The translations under genes were made by a program, and so were the position numbers. Source: Armatimonas sp043757465 (GTDB lineage: Bacteria > Armatimonadota > Armatimonadia > Armatimonadales > Armatimonadaceae). Taken from it: 64,000 nucleotides of DNA. The notes under the pieces are model-generated. The model made no database searches. It was not told the DNA's origin and saw only the letters and a program-made list of their open reading frames with translations. Of this stretch, positions 16,904 to 25,372 are shown in pieces. The stretch's first letter is position 1; each line of letters opens with the position of its first letter. The DNA lies in contig NZ_JAYVPL010000023.1 in the NCBI RefSeq assembly GCF_043757465.1, positions 15,728 through 79,727 of the forward strand, read 5' to 3'.

Positions 16904-17350
16904 TCAGGGTGCGGCTTGCGCAAACCGCAGCCGCATCCCGTCAATCTCGACATTCAGTGCCGCCATAATCTCAGCGATACGCTCCATACTCGCGCTTTTG
17001 TACTCGCTGGACTCGTAGCGCTGGATCTGCTGCTCCTTCAGCCCGAGGCGCTCTGCAAGCTCCTTCTGCGTCATGTCCGACGCAATCCGAGCACGAATCA
17101 GAGCGCGGGGAAGCTCCGCAAACGAGCGGACTTCCAGCGGCTGAGCACTTGCCAGAAGCGCCTCATACTCCGCCACTTCCGCTTGAAGTGTCTCTAGCTG
17201 CCCACGAATGGCATCCTCCTCAAGCTGGCGCTGCTTTGGTGGGAGCGCATTTGCCTGCTCGGAAGTCAGGAACTCAGCTAGTGTTTTCTCGAAGCGCCGC
17301 ACCCAGGATTTCGTGATCCGGTACTGGCGCTGGTTCAAGATCGCTGCCAT
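16904..17350 (-). CDS. XRE-family HTH regulator, probable antitoxin-type partner
   Basis: A 148-aa protein with an N-terminal coiled-coil region (about 40-70) and a C-terminal XRE helix-turn-helix (about 80-140: MTQKELAERLGLKEQQIQRYE). GAGG 8 nt before the ATG at 17350 fixes the start. The start lies inside the end of the DUF6932-type gene (77-nt overlap), so the two are coupled. HTH genes beside DUF6932 genes look like toxin-antitoxin pairs; that role is inferred. It probably binds its own promoter region. Confidence 0.8.
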   Translation of the reverse strand: MAAILNQRQYRITKSWVRRFEKTLAEFLTSEQANALPPKQRQLEEDAIRGQLETLQAEVAEYEALLASAQPLEVRSFAELPRALIRARIASDMTQKELAERLGLKEQQIQRYESSEYKSASMERIAEIMAALNVEIDGMRLRFAQAAP

Positions 17351-17809
17351 TTAATTTCCTCAAATCTAGTTTCACGATCCCCTTCGGTATCCCGTTGCGG
17401 TCGTGCTGGAAGAACTCCAGAAAAGTCTCGCCGTTGCCTGCACCGGTGCTCGCAGGAAACAGCTCACCGCCAAAACGCGCTTTCATCTGGCTGCGTGGAG
17501 GGCGAAGCCTGAAAAAGATCGAATCAAGCCGATCAAAATCTACGCCCGTGGTGTCCCAGCAAGCATCAAAATCACCCGGCAACTCCTTCGCCGTAGTGAA
17601 ACTACCGTTCACATAAACGGCCTGACAACCCACCTCTTTCAGCAGGCGCAAGGCATCTTTCAGCCCCTCAATCTGACGACGACGCGTCGGGTTTGTCCCG
17701 AGGCGCGAAACAAACTCAGCCCAACTCTCTGGCTCATGGATACCAATGGGGAAATTCCCACTGGCTCATGGATACCAATGGGGAAATTCCCACTTCGGTC
17801 GAAACACAT
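17274..17809 (-). pseudogene. DUF6932-type nucleotidyltransferase-like gene, frameshifted by a 32-bp tandem duplication
   Basis: The C-terminal part is open from 17651 or further upstream and shows the DUF6932 signature: VYVNGSFTTAKELPGDFDAC, FGGELFPAS, FLEFFQHDRNGIPKGIVKLD. The natural start appears to be ATG 17809 (MCFDRSGNFPIGIHEPESW when one repeat copy is removed), which matches the family N-terminus. The present sequence has a perfect 32-bp duplication (17729-17792), not a multiple of three, so translation from 17809 leaves frame after about 15 codons. The GS-x-D-x-D-like core is intact. Losing one copy would restore the gene. Confidence 0.75.
17729..17792. repeat. Perfect 32-bp tandem duplication inside the DUF6932-type gene
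   Basis: Copies 17729-17760 and 17761-17792 are identical. The 32-bp period shifts the minus-strand frame by two bases. Confidence 0.97.
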
Positions 17810-17884
17810 CAACATAATTTCTCCAGGCTACATAAAATGACATAGTCATCTTTATAATAAATTTATTTTCAAACCAAAAATAAC

Positions 17885-17918
17885 TCTTGTTTGTGTTTTT
17901 ATCTTGTTTGTGTTTTTA
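17885..17918. repeat. 17-bp tandem duplication, T-rich
   Basis: Copies 17885-17901 and 17902-17918 are identical (unit CTTGTTTGTGTTTTTAT), lying between genes. Confidence 0.95.
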
Positions 17919-18085
17919 TCTTGGTAAGAGTCTTCCGACGTAACACAACTATATCATTGGGTTTTAAGAATGTCAATACCCAAACACAACTTTTTTGCCA
18001 TGTTCATAGTCCCTCCTGTCGCGGAGCGACTTTGTGGCGCTTGCGCCCGCCGCGAAGCGGGGCCCGCGTCGTTCATGACGCAGGG

Positions 18086-18091
18086 TAAACT
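18086..18091 (+). promoter_or_regulatory. -10 box of probable leaderless promoter
   Basis: TAAACT, 7 nt before the ATG at 18099. Confidence 0.5.
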
Positions 18092-18098
18092 GAATCGT

Positions 18099-18530
18099 AT
18101 GGACTGGATGCGCATTGTAGGGGAGCGGAAGATCAAGGAGGCGATGGATGCGGGAGTGTTCGACGACAACCCGCTCAAAGGCCAGCCCCTAAACTACGAC
18201 GAAGACATGGGCTTGCCGCCGGAGCAGCGCATGGTGAAGAAAATCCTCAAGAACGCTGGGGCGCTCCCGCAGTGGATGCAGCTTGAGGTGGACATCAAGC
18301 GGGAGCTCGAGGCGGTGACGAAACAAAAAGAGCGGGCGCTCAAGCTACTCGATAAAGCGCCGCTGGAGAGCCGGGAGCGAGTAAAGGTGCGCCTGCGCAC
18401 TGAGCTGAAAGAGTCCATGAGCGCGGTCAATACACTGGTTCTCCAGTACAACATGATCTGCCCATCGGGCTACGCGCGGCCTTTTCGTAGCTACAGCATC
18501 CCCAAAGAAATGGAAGAGTTTGGCACATGA
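18099..18530 (+). CDS. DUF1992 (DnaJ-homologue C28-like conserved domain) protein
   Basis: A 143-aa protein matching DUF1992: VGERKIKEAMDAGVFDDNPL, KGQPLNYDEDMGLPPEQRM and KILKNAGALPQWMQLEVDI are the characteristic segments, followed by a charged helical tail. The start at ATG 18099 (MDWMRIVGERK) is chosen over an upstream frame because homology begins there and a -10 box precedes it. Molecular function is unknown. It overlaps the threonine aldolase gene by 4 nt (ATGA). Confidence 0.85.
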   Translation: MDWMRIVGERKIKEAMDAGVFDDNPLKGQPLNYDEDMGLPPEQRMVKKILKNAGALPQWMQLEVDIKRELEAVTKQKERALKLLDKAPLESRERVKVRLRTELKESMSAVNTLVLQYNMICPSGYARPFRSYSIPKEMEEFGT

Positions 18531-19564
18531 TTGATCTGTACTCGGATACCAAAACCAAGCCGACGGCGGCGATGCGGGCGGCGATGGCGGCGGCTGAGGT
18601 TGGGGACGATCACTTTGGGGAAGACCCGACCGTGCAGGCGCTCCAGGACTTTCTAGCGGAGAAGCTTGGTAAAGAAGCGGCACTATTTTTACCCTCGGCA
18701 ACCATGGCCAATCAGATTGCGCTGAAGGTTCACACGCAGCCGGGCGATTCGGTGATCTGCCACGAGCTGTGTCATATTCGCTTGTTCGAGGGCGGTACTC
18801 CGGCGGTACTCTCCGGGGTGATGCTAGATGTGGTGACGGGTGAGCGGGGAGTCTTCACAGGGGACCAGGTGAGGGCGGCAATTCGTCCCAGCGGCCCCTA
18901 CTTTCCGCCCACCCGCTTGGTGTGTGTGGAGAACACGCATAACTTCTGTGGTGGCGCAGTCTGGACAATGGCGGAGCTAGACGATGTGGTGGTTGCGGTG
19001 CGCGAGGCCGGGCTTAAGCTACACCTCGATGGCTCACGGCTCTTCAATGCAGCGGTGACGCTTGGCGGCGTGGAGGGGGCATGGGCCATGGCGCAGCGCT
19101 TAGTCCGCGATTTTGACACGGTGACGGTCTGCTTGACCAAGGGGCTGGGAGCACCTATTGGGGCTTTGCTGCTGGGAACCAAAGAGCCGATTGAGGTTGC
19201 GCGGCGCTGGAAGCATGCCATCGGTGGGGCGATGCGCCAGAGCGGGATCGTTGCTGCGGGGGGGCTCTACGCACTCCAGCACCACCTTCCCCAGCTTGCC
19301 TTGGACCACGAAAACGCTCAGATTCTAGCGCAAGGACTCGCCGAAATTCCCGGGCTCAAGCTCTCCCCGTGGCCGGAGACCAATCTGGTGTTTGTCGATA
19401 TTGCGGGTACGGGCCTTAGTGGCGATGCGTTCAAGGCCCGGCTCAAAGCTCAAGGTGTCGTCTGCTCGGGGAGCGGTAGCCGTCCCCGGTTTGTGACCCA
19501 TTTAGGAGTCGGTCGGGCCGAAATTTCTGAGGCGCTCACTGTGATCCGGGCGGTGTGCAGTTAG
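18527..19564 (+). CDS. Low-specificity L-threonine aldolase
   Basis: A 345-aa fold-type I PLP enzyme. It cleaves threonine or allo-threonine to glycine and acetaldehyde. Motifs: IDLYSDTKTKPTAAMRAAM, EVGDDHFGEDPTVQALQ, ENTHNFCGGAVW, LHLDGSRLFNAAV and the PLP-lysine region VCLTKGLGAPIGALLLG. The length is normal for the family. It is translationally coupled to the DUF1992 gene and convergent with the moeB-like gene, with only 18 nt between them. Confidence 0.94.
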   Translation: MIDLYSDTKTKPTAAMRAAMAAAEVGDDHFGEDPTVQALQDFLAEKLGKEAALFLPSATMANQIALKVHTQPGDSVICHELCHIRLFEGGTPAVLSGVMLDVVTGERGVFTGDQVRAAIRPSGPYFPPTRLVCVENTHNFCGGAVWTMAELDDVVVAVREAGLKLHLDGSRLFNAAVTLGGVEGAWAMAQRLVRDFDTVTVCLTKGLGAPIGALLLGTKEPIEVARRWKHAIGGAMRQSGIVAAGGLYALQHHLPQLALDHENAQILAQGLAEIPGLKLSPWPETNLVFVDIAGTGLSGDAFKARLKAQGVVCSGSGSRPRFVTHLGVGRAEISEALTVIRAVCS

Positions 19565-19582
19565 GGTGTGCCGGCTACGGGC

Positions 19583-20728
19583 TTAGTACTTTGCCATCGT
19601 CGGGTCAATGTCGTCGGCCCACGCAAGAATTCCCCCCTTGAGGTTCCAGAGGTTGGTAAAACCATTCGCCTGAAGAAATAACAGCGCGTCGGCGCTCCGG
19701 CGACCGCTGCGGCACTGAAGGACAATCTCCGCATCGGGATCGAGGTCTCCCATGTGTTGGGGAATCGTGTTTAGGGGGATAAGCCGTGCACCCGGAATCC
19801 GGCACAGCTCGAACTCATTGGGTTCACGCACATCAATCAAAAGAAATTCATCGCCGCGATCTAGCTTTACTTTCAGCTCCGTGGGCGTCATCTCACGCAT
19901 CGTTGTTACTCCTGTGGGGCATTGTACCCCAGTGTTATCGGCAAGCTCCTGGAGGGTTGGCGTGTTTCCACAGGCCCCGCACGCCGGATTTCGGGGCAGG
20001 CGAAGCTCGCGAAACCGCAAAGTGAGTGCATCGAGCAGGAGCAAGCGCCCGACCAGCGGTAGCCCGATTCCAAGCAGCAGCTTCAGTGTCTCCGTGGCCT
20101 GAATCGTCCCCACCAGTCCAGGCAACACGCCCAGCACCCCTGCCTCGCTACACGATGGCACGGTTCCCAGTGCCGGGGGATTCGGATGGAGACAGCGGTA
20201 ACACGGCCCACCGGGCAGAAAGACACTCACCTCGCCCTCGAAGCGATGGATCGCGCCGTGGACGTGGGGAATGCCTAGCAAAACACTCGCATCGCTGACC
20301 AGGTAGCGGGTGGGAAAGTTATCCGCGCCATTGACAATTGCGTCTGCCCCGCGCAGAAGCGCAGCGGCATTTGCTGCAACCAGGCGCACGCGGTGGGCTT
20401 CGATGAGAATCAGTGGGTTCTGTGCCCGGAGCACAGCCGCCGCAACCTCGGCTTTGGCCTGCCCGACATCGCTGTCTCGGTAGAGAATCTGGCGCTGTAA
20501 GTTCGAGCGATCTACAGCATCGTCATCAATGACGCGAATCGTGCCCACTCCTGCGGCAGCGAGATACTGGAGCGCCGGACAGCCCAGCCCCCCTGCCCCG
20601 ACCACCGCGACCGTGGCCGCCTTGAGTCGTTTTTGGCCCGCCAACCCGAGTTCTGGTAATAACAAATGCCGGACATAGCGCTCGCGCTCCGTGGAAGAAA
20701 GATCCATTGTGGAAGAACTATCAGTCAT
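19583..20728 (-). CDS. MoeB/ThiF-type adenylyltransferase with C-terminal rhodanese domain
   Basis: A 381-aa fusion. The N-terminal E1-like domain (about 1-250) has VVGAGGLGCPALQYLAAAGVG, DDDAVDRSNLQRQ, NGADNFPTRYLV and zinc cysteines CYRC and CGAC. The rhodanese domain (about 280-381) has LLIDVREPNEFE and the active-site loop LQCRSGRRSADAL. Such fusions adenylate and thiolate the C-terminus of MoaD- or ThiS-like sulfur carriers. I chose ATG 20728, which overlaps the ankyrin stop by 8 nt; ATG 20707 is an alternative. Whether it serves molybdopterin or thiamine synthesis cannot be told. Confidence 0.92.
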   Translation of the reverse strand: MTDSSSTMDLSSTERERYVRHLLLPELGLAGQKRLKAATVAVVGAGGLGCPALQYLAAAGVGTIRVIDDDAVDRSNLQRQILYRDSDVGQAKAEVAAAVLRAQNPLILIEAHRVRLVAANAAALLRGADAIVNGADNFPTRYLVSDASVLLGIPHVHGAIHRFEGEVSVFLPGGPCYRCLHPNPPALGTVPSCSEAGVLGVLPGLVGTIQATETLKLLLGIGLPLVGRLLLLDALTLRFRELRLPRNPACGACGNTPTLQELADNTGVQCPTGVTTMREMTPTELKVKLDRGDEFLLIDVREPNEFELCRIPGARLIPLNTIPQHMGDLDPDAEIVLQCRSGRRSADALLFLQANGFTNLWNLKGGILAWADDIDPTMAKY

Positions 20729-22298
20729 CGCCGTCGGGCTCCTCCGTATCCTCATCCAGAGTGAGCAGGGAGAGCACTGCAATGCGCCCGGCCTTCAACG
20801 CCTCGGCGTAGGCACCGGCGGGAGCGGCTCCAAACGTGAGTAAGCGCTGCACCGCAGGCGCATCGCCATCACGAGCGGCAAGCATTAATGCCGTCGCGTC
20901 CTGTTCATCGGGCGTATTGAGGTTGGCACCGCAGAGTAGCAAGAAGCGCAGGGCATCATCCCCGGCGACGGCGGCTTCGTAGAGGGCCTGGGTGTCCGCA
21001 CGTGTGTGCTCCAGGCGCGCCATCTGGAGCGGCAGTAGCTCCGGAATTTCTCCTAGAAGCTCGCGCAGCTCCCCCGAGGTGACGTGACGCAGTAGAGTCG
21101 GGTCAGCCCCGCGTGCCAGAAGCAGCCGCGCGAGCTCGGGCTGATCCGTGAGCACCGCGACATCTAGGGGCGTTCCCAGCGTCCGGGTTCCCGCATTGGG
21201 GGAGGCTCCCACGGCCAGCAATCGCTCGACCAGCTCAGTGCGACCTCGGGCAATCGCACCCATCAGAGGCGTTTCCAGACCCGAGATGGGCGCATCGAGC
21301 AGTGTCCCCGGGCGCGGCCAGAGCTCGGAGGCACGCGCCGCATCGCCCATTGCAATCGCTTCGAGGAACCCAATGGTTGCTCCAGCCTGGGTGAGAAGTA
21401 TTGTCACACGAAGATTCTCCGCTGTCAGCGCCACAAGAAGTGGGGTGTGCCCGAAGGCGTTGCGCCCATTGATCAGCGTGCCATCGTCTATCAGGCGGGC
21501 CACCAGTGTTGGATCCCCCCCCTCTGCGGCGGCATGGAGCAGCGTGTCGTCGGCACGGCCACGCAGGGGCAGAAAATCGGGCAGATCATCCCCGGGCACG
21601 AGCGCTTTCCAGAGCCGCACATCCCCCACGCGGAGCGCACGGTGCAGCGGGGTATCGTGATCTCCCGCCCGCTCCGTCGGCGCTGCCCCGCCTTCCAGGA
21701 GCAGTGCCAGAACACTGCCCGCCGTGGCACTCTGGACATAGAAAATCGCGGTGTGCCCCCACCGATCCCGCGCCGTGGTGCGCGCTCCTGCACGCAAAAG
21801 TGTCTCCACGAGAGCCGCATCACCGCGTCGCACTGCCCACATCAGCGGGGTCGGCTTGTCACCTTCCACCTCGCCTTCGGGACGCGCTCCGTGGCTCAAG
21901 AGTAGCGTGACCAGCGCCGTGTCGCCGCGCCGGATGGCAAGGTGCAGGGGGCCAATTCCAGTCTCATCGCGCTGATCAGGGTTCGCACCGAAGGCCAAAA
22001 GCCGCTCCGTGATCTCAAAGCGCCGCTCATCCACCGCCCACCAGAGCGCCGTGCGCCCCCACTCATCGCGCTGGTTGACAGCCGCTCCGTTTTCAACAAA
22101 GCGCTTAACGATCTTAGCGTAGCCCAGTGCCGCCGCGCCCCAAAGAGTCGTCCAGCTGTGGGGACAGAAGCGAACCGGCGCGGCCTTACTGCGAATCGGA
22201 GCTGGCGCATAGCGCCCCATGCGTAGCAAATCCTCACGCACATCGCGGTACTGACGGAGCTTACTCGCCCGCCGCGCTCGCTTCCAGGAGAAGGCCAT
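20721..22298 (-). CDS. Ankyrin-repeat protein
   Basis: A 525-aa protein built almost wholly of ankyrin repeats (at least 11 units of about 33 residues), for example DEWGRTALWWAVDERRFEIT, DETGIGPLHLAIRRGDTALV, GDHDTPLHRALRVGDVRLW, LDVAVLTDQPELARLLLARG and DATALMLAARDGDAPAVQRL. There is no signal peptide or enzymatic domain, so a cytoplasmic protein-binding scaffold is likely. The ATG at 22298 (MAFSWKRARRASKL) has TACAAT 6 nt upstream. Its end overlaps the moeB-like gene by 8 nt. Confidence 0.93.
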   Translation of the reverse strand: MAFSWKRARRASKLRQYRDVREDLLRMGRYAPAPIRSKAAPVRFCPHSWTTLWGAAALGYAKIVKRFVENGAAVNQRDEWGRTALWWAVDERRFEITERLLAFGANPDQRDETGIGPLHLAIRRGDTALVTLLLSHGARPEGEVEGDKPTPLMWAVRRGDAALVETLLRAGARTTARDRWGHTAIFYVQSATAGSVLALLLEGGAAPTERAGDHDTPLHRALRVGDVRLWKALVPGDDLPDFLPLRGRADDTLLHAAAEGGDPTLVARLIDDGTLINGRNAFGHTPLLVALTAENLRVTILLTQAGATIGFLEAIAMGDAARASELWPRPGTLLDAPISGLETPLMGAIARGRTELVERLLAVGASPNAGTRTLGTPLDVAVLTDQPELARLLLARGADPTLLRHVTSGELRELLGEIPELLPLQMARLEHTRADTQALYEAAVAGDDALRFLLLCGANLNTPDEQDATALMLAARDGDAPAVQRLLTFGAAPAGAYAEALKAGRIAVLSLLTLDEDTEEPDGDD

Positions 22299-22304
22299 GG
22301 CGCT

Positions 22305-22341
22305 ATTGTACCGTGCCTTTCTACCGTACCAAGGGTACAAT
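22305..22341. promoter_or_regulatory. Divergent leaderless promoter pair
   Basis: Minus strand: TACAAT at 22305-22310, 6 nt before ATG 22298. Plus strand: TACAAT at 22336-22341, 7 nt before ATG 22349. Only 50 bp separate the two start codons. Confidence 0.6.
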
Positions 22342-22348
22342 CCGCGTG

Positions 22349-23485
22349 ATGTCATTCGATAGTGGTTCCGACCTTCCCGATCAGATTATTCGACAAATTC
22401 TGGGCAAAGCCGCCGAGGTGGCAGGCGAGGTGCGGGAGCTTTTTGAGAGCGTGGACTCCCGCCGTGAACTGATGCGCCACCAGCTGATTCTGGCCAGCCG
22501 GATACTCCACACCACGCAGCTTCCCGAGGTAATTGCGCCTCCGTGCTGCGCCGTAGACGGCGGCGCGGCGGTGGAGAAGGGCCTGGGTATGGACACGGCG
22601 CTGGCAGTGGCTGTGGGCGTGGAGGGCCTGGGAGGATCGGGGCTGTGGCGCGAGACCCCGTTCGCCGCATGGCAGAAAACGCTCCCGCACGAAGGCGATG
22701 CCACGGGGAGCACTTGCCGCGCCGTGATGACCACACTAGAGCTCTCGCTGCTTGCTAACGCCCCCCATCCCGTTGTGCTCCTAGATGGCTCGCACCTGAC
22801 GCCCGTGATCTCGCTCAACGCCGCGCTGAGCATTCGAGACGACGGGCTCCGGCAAGAGCTGGCCGAGAACTTTGCGCAGTACAAGACCGCAGAAGCGCTG
22901 CACGCCGCAATGTTTAAGCCAGAGATCGTCGCTTTAGTGAAGTACGACGGCACGCGGGATCTGGGCGAGACCTGGCTGGGTGGCCAGCTCAAGCTCGACG
23001 ACCGCACGACCATGACACTGCTGCTCCAGACCGATGAGTACACCGAACCCGTGCCGCTGGGGCTGACACAAAAGAGCAAGCGCAACTGGATTGCCAAGGA
23101 AATTCAGAAACTCACCCCCTCCGATGCGATTCGTGAAGAAGTGCGTGAGGCTGTGAATGAGGCCGTCTCCCAGGTGCGCACCGACGGGCTCTTTGCCACC
23201 TACTACAAACCACAGCCCTGGAGCCCTGCCTACCGGCTAGAGATCAAAAAAGAGATCGCGCAGACTCCCGAGAGGCTCGCGCAGGTCTTCGCCGTGATTA
23301 AAGCACAGGTGATCAGCCCCGAGATTCGCGAACCCTACCCGCAGTACGTCGCCGACCGAATGGCCAAGTCCGTCGGCGATGCTCTCGTGGCGCTGCGCAC
23401 CGCCGTTCACTACGACCTTGCCGATGCCGGACTTTCGGAGTATGTTGCACTGGTAGCCCACTCGTACCGGACGGAGGCCTTGTGA
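22349..23485 (+). CDS. NurA-like nuclease domain protein
   Basis: A 378-aa soluble protein. The layout resembles NurA, a 5'-3' nuclease that normally works with the HerA translocase: an early acidic motif CCAVDGGAAVEKG (about 67-79), a second VVLLDGSHLTPVISL, a central VALVKYDGTRDLGETWLGG, and a C-terminal EPYPQYVADRMAKSV where NurA has its Y-P...H motif. The usual final histidine is not evident, so activity is uncertain. No herA gene is near. TACAAT 7 nt upstream supports ATG 22349. Its stop overlaps the next GTG start (GTGA). Confidence 0.55.
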   Translation: MSFDSGSDLPDQIIRQILGKAAEVAGEVRELFESVDSRRELMRHQLILASRILHTTQLPEVIAPPCCAVDGGAAVEKGLGMDTALAVAVGVEGLGGSGLWRETPFAAWQKTLPHEGDATGSTCRAVMTTLELSLLANAPHPVVLLDGSHLTPVISLNAALSIRDDGLRQELAENFAQYKTAEALHAAMFKPEIVALVKYDGTRDLGETWLGGQLKLDDRTTMTLLLQTDEYTEPVPLGLTQKSKRNWIAKEIQKLTPSDAIREEVREAVNEAVSQVRTDGLFATYYKPQPWSPAYRLEIKKEIAQTPERLAQVFAVIKAQVISPEIREPYPQYVADRMAKSVGDALVALRTAVHYDLADAGLSEYVALVAHSYRTEAL

Positions 23486-24081
23486 TTACAACAAACGACT
23501 ATTTCAACTCGGAGGAGAGTATTACTGCTGCTCTGCCACACAACCATGAGCTCCTTCCTCACCACACCAATATTGAGCGTGTCGAGCGACGGATCTTTGA
23601 GATCCATGTCCACTGGAGACACAACGCCACTCTGATCGCCTTGGGCTTCTTCAGCTTCGTGATCACGAATATCTCCTTGGCACTCTGGCTGGCTGTGTCT
23701 TTTCAAAAGGCGGATACACCCACGCACTATTTTATTTGTTTAGCTGCTCTGGTCTTGATTGTGTTCCTGTTCCTCGCCGCCCACTCCCTTCAGGTTGCCA
23801 CTGACAGTCTCAAGAAATCAGACAAACACATCAACGCCCTGGAAGAGGAAGTCCAGCGCATCACCAGCAATACCGGATATACGTTGAATAAAGAAGTCAT
23901 GCCGCTTGATTTCTACCTAAGAAACCTGAGCCTGATGCGGGCCATGCTGTACCTTCTGCTTCCCCTCTGGGTTGCTCTGCCCGCTCTGCTCCTGTATTTC
24001 AGCAAAGCGGAGACGTCCGCCCATCCCACCAAACAAGTCCTCTCAAAGCCAATGGAGCAACAAAAACGTGGAAAAAATTAG
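23482..24081 (+). CDS. Hypothetical membrane protein with three transmembrane segments
   Basis: A 199-aa protein from GTG 23482. Hydrophobic segments lie at about 50-73 (LIALGFFSFVITNISLALWL), 83-104 (CLAALVLIVFLFLAAHSL) and 155-173 (MLYLLLPLWVALPALLLYF), with a helical cytoplasmic stretch SLKKSDKHINALEEEVQRI between the last two. I do not recognise the family. It overlaps the NurA-like gene by 4 nt and the response regulator by 14 nt, so all three are probably co-expressed; it stands where a sensor kinase might be expected but has no kinase domain. Confidence 0.7.
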   Translation: MITTNDYFNSEESITAALPHNHELLPHHTNIERVERRIFEIHVHWRHNATLIALGFFSFVITNISLALWLAVSFQKADTPTHYFICLAALVLIVFLFLAAHSLQVATDSLKKSDKHINALEEEVQRITSNTGYTLNKEVMPLDFYLRNLSLMRAMLYLLLPLWVALPALLLYFSKAETSAHPTKQVLSKPMEQQKRGKN

Positions 24082-24718
24082 ACTCGTTATCGCCGAAGAC
24101 CAGACCATGATGCGCGAGAACCTGGCGCAGATTCTCGCCCTCGAAGACGATATTCAGGTGGTCGGTACCGCATCAGATGGCGAGCGGGCCCTCTCTGTCT
24201 GTCGCGCCCAGAAGCCCGATGTGCTCCTCACCGATATTGGCATGCCCAAGCTCAACGGTATCCAGGTCACGGAGACGATCCGCCAGGAGCTCCCCAACAC
24301 GCAAGTCGTCATTCTGACGATCTACGGCGACGATGACAAAGTCTTTGCGGCGATCAAAGCCGGTGCGCTCGGCTATGTTTTGAAAGACTCCCCGCCCGAG
24401 GATGCGCTGGCCGCCATCCGCGCCGTGGCGCGTGGTGAGTCGCTACTCAATCCCGTGCTGATCACCCGCATTCTGGCCGAGTTTGGACGACTCACGACTC
24501 AGAAAGCCGCCGATAACGCCGTCTTTGCCCACCTCACGGACCGCGAGCGCGAGGTGCTGGGGCTGATAGGCAAGGGCATGCGCAACAAAGAAATCGCCGA
24601 CGCGCTCTTCATCTCCGAGAAGACCGTCAAGAATCATATTTCCAAGATTTTTGAGAAGCTGGAAGTAAACTCCCGCGCCGAGGCCGCGCTCCTGGCCGCC
24701 CGACAGGGGCTGGTATAG
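24068..24718 (+). CDS. NarL/FixJ-family response regulator
   Basis: A 216-aa regulator from GTG 24068 (VEKIRLVIAEDQTMM). The receiver domain has the acidic pair E10-D11, phospho-acceptor Asp56 (VLLTDIGMPKLNG), T in ILTIYG and K in VLKDSPPED. The C-terminal LuxR HTH is clear (LTDREREVLGLIGKGMRNKE, ISEKTVKNHISKIFEKL). No histidine kinase lies beside it, so its phosphodonor is elsewhere or absent. It is coupled to the upstream membrane gene and convergent with the DUF4476 gene. Confidence 0.95.
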   Translation: MEKIRLVIAEDQTMMRENLAQILALEDDIQVVGTASDGERALSVCRAQKPDVLLTDIGMPKLNGIQVTETIRQELPNTQVVILTIYGDDDKVFAAIKAGALGYVLKDSPPEDALAAIRAVARGESLLNPVLITRILAEFGRLTTQKAADNAVFAHLTDREREVLGLIGKGMRNKEIADALFISEKTVKNHISKIFEKLEVNSRAEAALLAARQGLV

Positions 24719-24734
24719 AAATCACCTGCGAAGG

Positions 24735-25307
24735 CTAAAGAATGCCTAGCTTGGTGCACACGCTGCGCCAGGTGCTGGAAAAGGGAAAGGCGTCTGCCAG
24801 AGTATAGAAACGCTGGGGGTCAGTGAGGCGTGGGTAGAGGGTGACAGCCACTTCCTCTTTTCCCTCGCTGAAGTTGAATAGGCCAACTAGGACACGAAGC
24901 TGGCTACAGGTGAGGTAGCTGCTACGTGTGGCAAGGCGCACGGTGCTGAGCTTGTCCTCCGGGAAGCTACGGCGCTTGACGGAGTCCACGACATCACGGA
25001 ACTCGTCGTCGCGCAGGGCGAGACGCGGCACTTCCAAGTACGCATAAGCGCTCTGGCGCACGAGATCTCGCTCTAAATCGCGTGCGTCCCGTTCGGCCTG
25101 ATCCAGAAGCGTCTCCAGGCGACGTTGATCATTTTCTCGGTCCCGGCGGGTCTCCCGCTCGCGGGCCGTGCCACTATCTTTACTTTGTGCGGCCAGCACC
25201 CGACGGAGCAGCTCGCGTGCGTCCGCCATGTCCACCGCCAGACGATGGGCGCGCTCCTCTGGGAGCATCGCGCGCCCTGTAGTCCGTATCTCTCGAGATT
25301 TTTGCAT
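24735..25307 (-). CDS. Protein with C-terminal DUF4476-like domain
   Basis: A 190-aa soluble protein. The N-terminal half (about 15-95) is a highly charged coiled coil rich in R/E/D. The C-terminal half resembles DUF4476: FRDVVDSVKRRSFPEDKLST, YLTCSQLRVLVGLFNFSEGK, LYPRLTDPQRFYTLADAFPF. Its biochemical role is unknown. Start ATG 25307, with TACACT 5 nt upstream inside a perfect 14-bp palindrome. Confidence 0.7.
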   Translation of the reverse strand: MQKSREIRTTGRAMLPEERAHRLAVDMADARELLRRVLAAQSKDSGTARERETRRDRENDQRRLETLLDQAERDARDLERDLVRQSAYAYLEVPRLALRDDEFRDVVDSVKRRSFPEDKLSTVRLATRSSYLTCSQLRVLVGLFNFSEGKEEVAVTLYPRLTDPQRFYTLADAFPFSSTWRSVCTKLGIL

Positions 25308-25310
25308 ATA

Positions 25311-25324
25311 TTAGTGTACACTAA
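25311..25324. promoter_or_regulatory. Perfect 14-bp palindrome over a -10 box
   Basis: TTAGTGTACACTAA is its own reverse complement. The minus-strand -10 TACACT (25313-25318) for the DUF4476 gene is contained in it, so a dimeric repressor bound here would block that promoter and perhaps the divergent ycaQ-like gene. Confidence 0.45.
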
Positions 25325-25372
25325 AAACGCTCGCCAGAAGGAAAACGGGCGTTCACCGACGAATCAAGCGGG

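Larger units (their letters stand above)
17810..18098. other. Intergenic region, AT-rich on the left
   Basis: 289 bp with no gene I can support. The left half (17810-17980) is much more AT-rich than the flanks and holds a 17-bp tandem repeat; it may carry the promoter of the XRE/DUF6932 pair. The right part (18018-18060) is GC-rich with short inverted segments of the form GTCGCGGAGCGAC. The TAAACT box of the DUF1992 gene is at 18086. Confidence 0.6.
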
